Assembly: GCF_019207085.1 (NCBI RefSeq)
Contig: NZ_JAATOM010000025.1
Span: 20,211-84,210 of the forward strand
Length of the DNA stretch: 64,000 nucleotides
Direction: 5' to 3'
DNA from: Variovorax sp. dw_308
GTDB taxonomy: Bacteria; Pseudomonadota; Gammaproteobacteria; Burkholderiales; Burkholderiaceae_C
The position numbers were made by a program, and so were the translations under genes. Shown here piece after piece: positions 35,907 through 42,609 of this stretch; position 1 is the stretch's first letter; each line of letters starts with the position of its first letter. The notes under the pieces were generated by a model. It was not told the DNA's origin, searched no databases, and worked only from the letters and a program-made list of their open reading frames with translations.

Positions 35907-36488
35907 TTGGCGCTCTGTGGGCGCTCGCTCGCTGCGGGGGCATCCCATGCCGCAACCCTGCGCACGCAGGAGTGGCCCGCGCCGCGTCACTGCGGCGACT
36001 GCGTAGGCTTCCAGTTCGGACGCCTTGAAATGCAGTTGCCGCGGTCGCAAGTCAGCAAGATATTCATCACGGGCAATGAATCTCCCTCGGTCGGCTTTGT
36101 GCCCGCGGGCGGGGATGAACGCGCTTCCTATAGCTGGCTGACACTGGACCATGCCCGCTTGCGCGACAGGCACGCGAAGCTGGGCCTGCTGGAGAAGCAC
36201 CCCATCACGAGCCCCGAAGGCTATCTGGACGCGCTGGGCACTTCACCCGCCTCGGATGACGCGCCCCTGCAACTTGCACGCAAGGCGGAGCGCATCCATC
36301 GTGCAAAGAGCTTCACCAAGACAACGAAAGGCGGCTTGGCCGTCTATTTCGTGGATGCCGCGGAACCTGGGGACCGGCGGCTGTATTTTGCGATCCGCGG
36401 GGATGACTCGCTCTACGTGCTGGCTGGCGCCTTGCCGCGGACATTCGTGAACGCGCTGCTTTCCAGTTTGCGTGTGAAAGACCCCTGA
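35907..36488 (+). CDS. hypothetical exported protein
   Basis: A 193-residue product from TTG 35907 begins with a hydrophobic signal-like stretch ending near ASHA, so the mature protein is probably periplasmic. Internally it has ERASYSWLTLDHARLRD, SPEGYLDALG and a C-terminal LAGALPRTFVNALLSSLR. No family was recognised. The frame just upstream (CTG CTT GCG TTG) also encodes a hydrophobic run and then meets the previous stop, while GTG 35885 in another frame gives a basic start, so the true N terminus may be frameshifted. Confidence 0.5.
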   Translation: MALCGRSLAAGASHAATLRTQEWPAPRHCGDCVGFQFGRLEMQLPRSQVSKIFITGNESPSVGFVPAGGDERASYSWLTLDHARLRDRHAKLGLLEKHPITSPEGYLDALGTSPASDDAPLQLARKAERIHRAKSFTKTTKGGLAVYFVDAAEPGDRRLYFAIRGDDSLYVLAGALPRTFVNALLSSLRVKDP

Positions 36489-36629
36489 CCGCACGCCTCA
36501 TGCCGCCTTCGGGTGGCGGCAATTCTGCCTCTTGCCCGGGCCTGTGCGAACGAGGTATGCCCTCGCAAAATTCCCTTGCTGATCACCTCGCAGCAGTAGC
36601 ATCCCCCGCCACTCCACAAAGGACTCACC

Positions 36630-36872
36630 ATGGACCCGATCCTCGCGTCGATTCAGTTGTTCGCCTTCAATTTCGCCCCACTGAACTGGATGGTGTGCGA
36701 CGGGTCCCTGGTTCCGATCAGCCAGCACGCGGCTGTCTTCTCGCTGGTGGGCACGACGTATGGCGGCGATGGCATGACGAACTTCGGCTTGCCCAACCTG
36801 AAGGGCAAGGAGCCCGTTCCCGGTTCCGTCTTTTGCATCTGCATGCAGGGCATCTTCCCGCAGCGCCCGTAG
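36630..36872 (+). CDS. phage tail collar domain protein (MdpB-like)
   Basis: The 80-residue protein carries the tail collar motif (PF07484): FAFNFAPLNWMVCDGSLVP, then VGTTYGGDGMTNFGLPNLKG. Complete members have about 170 residues, so this is a short form, probably ending early. Such proteins are common as lone bacterial genes and do not prove a prophage; no other phage gene is nearby. The C terminus (GSVFCICMQGIFP) follows the family's usual IRYCIALQGIFP pattern, so the end is complete and the deletion is internal. Confidence 0.75.
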   Translation: MDPILASIQLFAFNFAPLNWMVCDGSLVPISQHAAVFSLVGTTYGGDGMTNFGLPNLKGKEPVPGSVFCICMQGIFPQRP

Positions 36873-36948
36873 TTGCCCGCAACGCCGGCCTGCTCCGGTA
36901 CGATGCGGGCAGCCCTCCCTCCGTATCCGCCTGACCCTCACCGGCCTC

Positions 36949-37161
36949 ATGAACTGCCTCCTCAAGTACCCTGCCCTCGTGTTCGGAATCGCCCTCGCCG
37001 GCTGCGGCGTGGTGCCGAACGACGTTATCCACCTGCGCGACGGCAACCTGCGCGCGTCGACCTACAACGGGGCCTCCACCTATTGCGAGCAAAAGCAGTT
37101 GAATGCTCGCATGCTGGGCAAGGCGCCGGGGGACACCGGCGTCGATTTCCGTTGCGAGTGA
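36949..37161 (+). CDS. small lipoprotein
   Basis: The 70-residue product has a lipoprotein signal and lipobox LAGC (Cys19), then a short mature part with NLRASTYNGASTYCEQK and a final DFRCE. The two mature cysteines may form a disulfide. The role is unknown. It ends just before a long inverted repeat. Confidence 0.6.
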   Translation: MNCLLKYPALVFGIALAGCGVVPNDVIHLRDGNLRASTYNGASTYCEQKQLNARMLGKAPGDTGVDFRCE

Positions 37162-37187
37162 TAACAGGCTCAGATCCGATGCAGCGC

Positions 37188-37310
37188 AGAAGGTGTGAAG
37201 ATTCCGTAGCGAGGGCGCCGAGGTCGGGTTGAGGAGCGGAACCGTACTCACGTACGGTGAGCACCGCAGACCCGAGATCGGCGTCCGCAGTAGGAAGATT
37301 CATACCTTCT
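37188..37310. repeat. long imperfect inverted repeat between convergent genes
   Basis: Two arms of about 60 bases (37188-37247 and 37252-37310) face each other around a TCAC loop. The inner part ACCGTAC/GTACGGT is perfect, and the outer ends (starting AGAAGGT and ending ACCTTCT) also match. The whole folds into one hairpin ending at the gloB stop codon. It may act as a two-way terminator between the lipoprotein and gloB genes, or be a miniature mobile element. Confidence 0.75.
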
Positions 37311-38101
37311 CACCACTTGTTGCGCAGCTCGCGCAGCTTGACGAACACCGTCTTCGCATCCGGATGCTCCGGCAGATCCGGAAACTCCGCCCGCAGCACC
37401 GCGATCACGCTCGGGCTGGCCAGGCGCAGGAAGGTGTTGAACTGCTTCTCCTCCTGCATCGTCGTCACGCGGGCCTTGGCCGGGTCCTGTGCCGCCACCT
37501 CGGGCAACAGCGCCTTCGCAGCCGCGTTGTCGGGCTCGCGCGCCAGCGTGAAGCGCAGGTTGTTCTCGATGTAGTCGTGGCCCGGATACACGCGGGTGTT
37601 GGCCGGCAGCTTCGCGAGCTGGTCGACGAAGGTGCTGTACAGGCTGTCCGCGCTGCCGCCGTTGTGGACGTTGCCGGCGCCAGCGTTGAACAGCGTGTCA
37701 CCGGAGAACAGCGCCGGCTGCTCGGTGTGGGAGCGCAGGCAGATGTGGCACATCGTGTGGCCGGGCGTGTCCATGCACTCCAGCTCGACCGTCTTGCCGA
37801 CCTTGATGATGTCGCCCGCCTTCACGCCGCGGTCCACGCCTGCGATGCGCGAGCCCGACTGGTGATGCGCGATGACCTTGGCGCCCGTTGCCGCGACCAC
37901 GGCCTCGTTGCCGCCGGTATGGTCGTGGTGCTCGTGGGTGTTGAGGATCTGCGTGATGTCCCAGCCCTTGTCCCTGGCTGCGGCCAGGCACTTCTGGTGG
38001 TCCAGCGGGTCGATGGCCAGCGCCTCGCCGGTCTCGGGGCAGGCGATCAGGTAGTTGTAGTTGCGGTAGGCGTTGCCGGTCCAGATGCGCTCGACGATCA
38101 T
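37310..38101 (-). CDS. gloB: hydroxyacylglutathione hydrolase (glyoxalase II)
   Basis: The 263-residue metallo-beta-lactamase-fold enzyme hydrolyses S-lactoylglutathione to lactate and glutathione, ending methylglyoxal detoxification. The metal motif THEHHDH spans residues 55-61. DTPGHTMCH and FSGDTLFNAGAGN supply further ligands, and VYPGHDY is the conserved C-terminal site. The HAGH C-terminal domain (ASPSVIAVLRAEFP) is present. It is close to a VOC protein and a glutathione S-transferase on the same strand. Confidence 0.92.
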   Translation of the reverse strand: MIVERIWTGNAYRNYNYLIACPETGEALAIDPLDHQKCLAAARDKGWDITQILNTHEHHDHTGGNEAVVAATGAKVIAHHQSGSRIAGVDRGVKAGDIIKVGKTVELECMDTPGHTMCHICLRSHTEQPALFSGDTLFNAGAGNVHNGGSADSLYSTFVDQLAKLPANTRVYPGHDYIENNLRFTLAREPDNAAAKALLPEVAAQDPAKARVTTMQEEKQFNTFLRLASPSVIAVLRAEFPDLPEHPDAKTVFVKLRELRNKW

Positions 38102-38181
38102 GGGGTTGTGCTCCGAATTTGACGGCGATCATGCCATCGGGTGGGGTGCGGTGCACGTGTGGGGCCCGACCCTCACCCCAA

Positions 38182-38204
38182 CCCTCTCCCCGGAGGGGAG
38201 AGGG
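38182..38204. repeat. REP-like hairpin, possible terminator
   Basis: CCCTCTCCCC-GGA-GGGGAGAGGG is a perfect ten-base stem with a three-base loop. It follows CCCTCACCCCAA, a motif seen in many dispersed proteobacterial repeats. It lies 23 bases after the VOC gene stop and before gloB, so it may terminate or stabilise the VOC transcript. Confidence 0.65.
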
Positions 38205-38226
38205 AGTCAGACGCGCCCCTCGCCAC

Positions 38227-38718
38227 TCAGGCAGGCGTGCCAGTCTTCGCGGCCGTCCAATGCTCCAGCTTCTCGCGCGCGCCATTCTTCGCCGGGTCCA
38301 TCATCTCGTCGTGGTTGGCCCGCTTGGCGCACAGCTCGATCACGTAGCCATTGGGGTCGCGGAAGTAGATCGAGTCGATGATGCCGTGGTCCGACGGGCC
38401 GCGGCATTCCATGCCCTTTTCGCGCGCCTTGGCCATCATCGGCTGCAGCACCTCGGTGCCGACCTCCAGCGCGATGTGCAGGTCGAAGTCGTGCTGCGCC
38501 TTGAACTCGAAGGGCATGTCGTCGACCTCGAAAAAGGCCAGGTGTGAGCCGTCGTCCAGCCGGTAGAAGGTGTGCAGCGCGTGCGTCTCGCGGCCGGTCT
38601 TGGTCTGGCCCAGTTCCAGGGTGGTCACCAGCGGAAGGCCCAGGAAGTCTTCATAGAAGGCGCGCGTCTCTTCCGAGTCGCGGCAGCGGTAGGCGTTGTG
38701 ATGCAGCTTGCGGATCAT
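38227..38718 (-). CDS. VOC-family dioxygenase/glyoxalase-like protein
   Basis: The 163-residue protein has the paired beta-alpha-beta modules of the VOC superfamily. Candidate metal ligands are the N-terminal LHHNAYR histidines, HIALEV and the C-terminal YVIEL glutamate. The start at 38718 follows a good AAGGAG; longer in-frame starts lack support. With gloB and a glutathione S-transferase around it, a detoxification or ring-cleavage role is plausible. The exact reaction is not readable. Confidence 0.75.
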   Translation of the reverse strand: MIRKLHHNAYRCRDSEETRAFYEDFLGLPLVTTLELGQTKTGRETHALHTFYRLDDGSHLAFFEVDDMPFEFKAQHDFDLHIALEVGTEVLQPMMAKAREKGMECRGPSDHGIIDSIYFRDPNGYVIELCAKRANHDEMMDPAKNGAREKLEHWTAAKTGTPA

Positions 38719-38746
38719 GGGGCACTCCTTGGATTGAACGGCGCGC

Positions 38747-39421
38747 TCAGACGGCCAGCATCGGCTTGCTCTTGAGCGAAGCCGCATAGCCGTCGATCAC
38801 TTCATAGACCTTGGCCCAGCTCTTGAGCGCTTTCATGCGGCCGAGCCAGGCCTTCACGTTCGGGAACGCGGCGAGGTCGCTGCCGATCACCTCGGCCAGC
38901 GCCACGTAAGACACGGCGTGGTAGTCGGCGATGGTGATGTCGTCGCCGCACAAATACTTGTTGCCTTTGCCCAGCACGTTTTCGTCCAGCACCTTCAGCC
39001 AGCCTTGCGCGCGTTCGCGACCGCGCTCCAGCGTCGCGGCCTGGGCCTCGTCGCTGCGGCGCTTGTGGGTGTCGAAAATCTGCGGGTAGACCAGGCCGTA
39101 GACCAGGTCGATGCACAGCTGCGTGTTGACCCAGTCCATGCGCTCGTTGACGCGAGCGCGCTTCTGCAGGTCCTTCGGGTAGGCCGGCGAATCGATCTTG
39201 TCGGCCAGGTACTTGAGGATGGCCGAGTTCTCGGTCAGCACGAAGTCGCCGTCCTCCAGCGTAGGGATCAGCTTGTTCGGGTTGAGGCCGGTGTATGGCG
39301 GCTTCACGTGCTCGCCGGTGAAGATGTCGACCACCTGCATTTCCAGCGGAATGCCGCTCTCCGCGGCGAACAGCATGACCGGGCGGCTGGTGGTGGAGAT
39401 CGGGTGGTAGTGGAGCTTCAT
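38747..39421 (-). CDS. glutathione S-transferase
   Basis: The 224-residue cytosolic GST has the thioredoxin-like N-terminal domain (MKLHYHPISTTSRPVMLFA, with Ser/Thr near residue 10-12), the glutathione-binding LIPTLEDGDFVLTENSAILK including the ES-like ENSAI, and a helical C-terminal domain with DDITIADYHAVSYV. It is 28 bases upstream of the VOC gene and in the same direction, so gloB, VOC and GST may act together. Confidence 0.88.
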   Translation of the reverse strand: MKLHYHPISTTSRPVMLFAAESGIPLEMQVVDIFTGEHVKPPYTGLNPNKLIPTLEDGDFVLTENSAILKYLADKIDSPAYPKDLQKRARVNERMDWVNTQLCIDLVYGLVYPQIFDTHKRRSDEAQAATLERGRERAQGWLKVLDENVLGKGNKYLCGDDITIADYHAVSYVALAEVIGSDLAAFPNVKAWLGRMKALKSWAKVYEVIDGYAASLKSKPMLAV

Positions 39422-39594
39422 GGGTGTTTGCCTCGCAATAGTTGCCTGTGTCGTCCGCGCCCGGCCAGACAATAGGCGCTGCCGCAGCGGCTGTCCATGC
39501 GCACTGCCGCAAATCGTCGAGCCGCGCGAAAAACGAAGAACCGCCCCATGCCGCGAACGAACGCGCCGCACGACAAATTACCGACAATCCAGCC

Positions 39595-40206
39595 ATGACC
39601 CTTCACACCTGGTTGCTCTACCTCGTCGCCGCCACCGGCCTGTCGCTCACGCCCGGCCCCAACAGCCTGCTCGTGCTCACCCACGGTGCGCTGCACGGCC
39701 ATCGCAAGACACTCTTCACCGTAGCGGGCGGCGCCATCGGATTCGTGGTCCTGATTGCGTTGTCGATGCTCGGCATCGGCGCGCTGCTCCAGGCATCGGC
39801 GCATGCACTGATCGTGCTCAAGTTCATTGGCGGCGCCTACCTGATCTGGCTCGGTATCCAGCTCTGGCGCGCACCGGCCATCCAGCTGCGCGCCGATGCC
39901 TCGACCGCCGACACCCGCGGCGCCACGATGTTTCGCCAGGGCCTGCTGACGGCCGTCTCCAACCCGAAGGCCCTGCTCTTCTACGGCGCCTTCCTGCCGC
40001 AGTTCATCGATCCGGCCCGCGAACTGGCCCCGCAGCTCGTGATCATGGCGGTGGTGTTCGTGACGATCGAGGTGATCGTGGAATACCTTCTCGCGCTGCT
40101 GGCGCACCGCATCCGGCCTTGGTTGGAGCGCGCGGGGCGCAACTTCAACCGCGTCTGCGGCGGCATGTTCGCGGCAATGGGCGTGGCGTTGCCGATGACC
40201 CGGTAG
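39595..40206 (+). CDS. LysE/RhtB-family exporter
   Basis: The 203-residue membrane protein matches the LysE/RhtB amino-acid exporters. It starts WLLYLVAATGLSLTPGPNSLLV with the signature TPGPN, has about six membrane helices, and the internal FRQGLLTAVSNPKALLFYG motif. It would export an amino acid or related small molecule. It is divergent from the glutathione S-transferase gene, sharing a promoter gap. Confidence 0.85.
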   Translation: MTLHTWLLYLVAATGLSLTPGPNSLLVLTHGALHGHRKTLFTVAGGAIGFVVLIALSMLGIGALLQASAHALIVLKFIGGAYLIWLGIQLWRAPAIQLRADASTADTRGATMFRQGLLTAVSNPKALLFYGAFLPQFIDPARELAPQLVIMAVVFVTIEVIVEYLLALLAHRIRPWLERAGRNFNRVCGGMFAAMGVALPMTR

Positions 40207-40520
40207 TCGGCTTGGTGCGTCGCGCGGGGTCCATTCGGCAACCGGTCGCAGGCGCAGCGTTGGAAGTGATCTGACCTGCGCGCAATCAACGCGACCGCAC
40301 AACTATTACGTTTGCTTCCGCCAAAACTGGAACTCTTCGAACAAAAAGCAGAGCGATGCAAGTTGAGTGGCGCGATGCGCCACTTTCCTCCCACGGATGG
40401 GTGAGCCACCGGCCCCGCCGCTCTTTCACAGTTCACCCGCCTTGCCTAGACTGAATTGCTGCCTTGAGGGAACGCTCTCCAGGCACCGATCAAGTCGCCA
40501 TTTCAAGGAGGTGAAACACC

Positions 40521-41351
40521 ATGTCCACTGTTCGCGACAACGCACGCAAGCTGCTCGATTCCGTCCTGCCCGGCAACACGGTCATCACATCGAACGGCGC
40601 GACGGCTTCCAAGTACACGGAGATGACCGGGCTCTCGCAGAAGGTCATGTCCGACAACTGGGCCAAGGGCGGCATCATGACCGGCTGCAACGGCTTCACC
40701 GGCTGGTACGGCGCAAAGATGGGCTCCAAGACCTACCTCGGCGGCTTCGACCTGGAAGGGATCGTGAAGAAGGCCGGCAAGCCGGGTTCATGGGTGCTGT
40801 CGAGGCAGAACAACCGGCCCGCGTACGGCGACATCCTGCGCCATGCCTCCTTCCACGTGGACGTGTGCCTCGGTTTCGATGGGGATGTGCTGCTGCGCGC
40901 GGCCGGCGGCCAGGGTGGCAAGAGCATGGGCTGCGACGTGATCAAGCGCGTGCGCGGCACCGGCCCCTATGACTTCAAGAAGCTGGTGGGCTGGATCGAT
41001 ATCGACACCTACTTCGATGCCGCTACATCGCCCTCCGCCGGCGACGCCGCGATGTCATGGCTGTACGGCTGGTGGAAGGTCTGGGACGGCAGCGACTATT
41101 ACTACTACTTCTTCCCGAACGGCAGCGTGCAATACACCAGGACGCAGCCCACTTCGGGTTCGCCGCCGCCGGCGCATCCGCTGAACACCGGCACTTGCAC
41201 CTATGCGGCGCCCGCCACGCTGGTCATCGACTGGAACCCCATGGACGGCGGCTCGACGCGCGAAACCTTCTACAACGCATATGCCCGCGCGACCAGGATG
41301 AACGCGACCTCGAACCGCTATTCGCCGCTCGTCGCCACCCGGATCAACTGA
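40521..41351 (+). CDS. hypothetical protein, 276 residues
   Basis: I do not recognise this family. The cytoplasmic-looking protein is rich in Gly, Tyr and Trp, with GGIMTGCNGFTGWYGAKMG near residue 50, a Trp/Tyr-rich centre (AAMSWLYGWWKVWDGSDYYYYFFPNGSV), and a polar C terminus. A near-perfect ribosome site (AAGGAGGTGA, 40505-40514) suggests high translation. It is isolated, with a long untranslated gap before it and convergent AraC after. The GWYGAKMGSKTYLG repeats may form a beta-sandwich. Function is unknown. Confidence 0.7.
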   Translation: MSTVRDNARKLLDSVLPGNTVITSNGATASKYTEMTGLSQKVMSDNWAKGGIMTGCNGFTGWYGAKMGSKTYLGGFDLEGIVKKAGKPGSWVLSRQNNRPAYGDILRHASFHVDVCLGFDGDVLLRAAGGQGGKSMGCDVIKRVRGTGPYDFKKLVGWIDIDTYFDAATSPSAGDAAMSWLYGWWKVWDGSDYYYYFFPNGSVQYTRTQPTSGSPPPAHPLNTGTCTYAAPATLVIDWNPMDGGSTRETFYNAYARATRMNATSNRYSPLVATRIN

Positions 41352-41419
41352 AGCCGATGACAAGGCGGGCTGGCTGATTTCTGCGCCGCGACTTCGCTTG
41401 ACAGATCAAGGGCCGCTCG

Positions 41420-42448
41420 TCACTTCGTACCCCGACGAAACGCACCGGGCGCAACACCGAACCAGCGCTTGAACGCCTGCGAGAAGCTCGAAAGATCCGC
41501 AAACCCAAGCCGCTCGGCAATCTCGTTGAGTGGCAGCGCCTCATCCGCCAGCAGCTCTTTCGCCATCGCACCGCGGGATGCCGCCAGCAGTTCCCTGAAG
41601 GAAGTTCCTTCGTCCTTCAGGCGGCGCTTCAAGGTCCGTTGACTGGTGTTCGTGTGGCTCGCCAATGCTGCCAGTTGAGGAAGGGCACCGCCGGTCGTCG
41701 CGTCGAGATACTGCTTGATCATTCCCGCGGTTCCCAGACGCGATCGCCTTTGCTCGATGAGTTGGGCGCACATCTGTTCGCACATCGAGACCGTGATGGG
41801 ATTCGCCTGGGGCAAGCGCCGCTCCAGGAAGCAGCGCCTGAAAACCAGGCTGTTCAACCTGGCGCCGTAGTCAGGGGCGATGCCAAGGATGCGCTGCGCA
41901 TCCGCCGCAGCGCTCGCCGGTTGCTTGCCGCTGTGCCGCAGCGTGAACCTCGACATGCGGAAGTCCTGCCCCGCAAGCTCCTGCATCAGCACGGCGGCCG
42001 CGGCCATGTCCCTTTCCACGAGGAAGGTCCTGACGCTGTCCTCGAGATCAGGCTCGCCGAAGTTGAGCATGCAAAGGTCGTCGTCTTCCAGATGGAAGGT
42101 GATGAACGTGAATGAAAACGTGAGCGAGATGAAGCGCAGGGCCAGCGCGATGGCCTCGCCCATCGTGGCGCTGCTGATCAGCCCGTAGCCCCACATCCCG
42201 TAGGTGGAGAAGTGATAGCGCGCTCCGACCTCGATGCCCAGTCCCGCCGGTCCTTTGAGCTGGCGCAGCAGGTTGCGCGCCACACACAGTTCCTGCGTGG
42301 CCGAGAGTGACACCTTGGGGTCGGCCAGTTGCGCCATCGACAGGCCGGTGCGCGCGAGCAACTTGCCCGCCTCGACGCCGCGCGCGCGCCCGAAGTCCAC
42401 CAGCAAGCGTGCGCTGGCGGGGCTGCGGTTGAAGTCCCAGAAGCTCAT
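41420..42448 (-). CDS. AraC-family transcriptional regulator
   Basis: The 342-residue regulator has the N-terminal Arabinose_bd (PF12625) sensing domain and a C-terminal AraC helix-turn-helix pair: TSQRTLKRRLKDEGTSFREL and then EIAERLGFADLSSFSQAFKR. Regulators of this type often control catabolic genes for alkanes, ketones or steroids. It is divergent from the monooxygenase/esterase fusion, its probable target. Confidence 0.88.
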   Translation of the reverse strand: MSFWDFNRSPASARLLVDFGRARGVEAGKLLARTGLSMAQLADPKVSLSATQELCVARNLLRQLKGPAGLGIEVGARYHFSTYGMWGYGLISSATMGEAIALALRFISLTFSFTFITFHLEDDDLCMLNFGEPDLEDSVRTFLVERDMAAAAVLMQELAGQDFRMSRFTLRHSGKQPASAAADAQRILGIAPDYGARLNSLVFRRCFLERRLPQANPITVSMCEQMCAQLIEQRRSRLGTAGMIKQYLDATTGGALPQLAALASHTNTSQRTLKRRLKDEGTSFRELLAASRGAMAKELLADEALPLNEIAERLGFADLSSFSQAFKRWFGVAPGAFRRGTK

Positions 42449-42609
42449 GCGGGCTTACCCCAGGGGGCGTCGAGTTTGGCCCAAATAATAAAGTCGATGT
42501 CCTCTTCCGCCATTGGTGCATTCCCCCGCGGGCCGCACCATCGGCATCACTTGATCCATCCACGCAAACGGCTCAAGCACATCACCAACCCCCTTCCGGA
42601 GACGAGATC

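Noticed and set aside
36630..36872. Prophage suggested by a tail collar domain.
   Set aside because: Only a single small gene; no integrase, capsid, terminase or other tail genes nearby. Such genes are common as free-standing bacterial genes.
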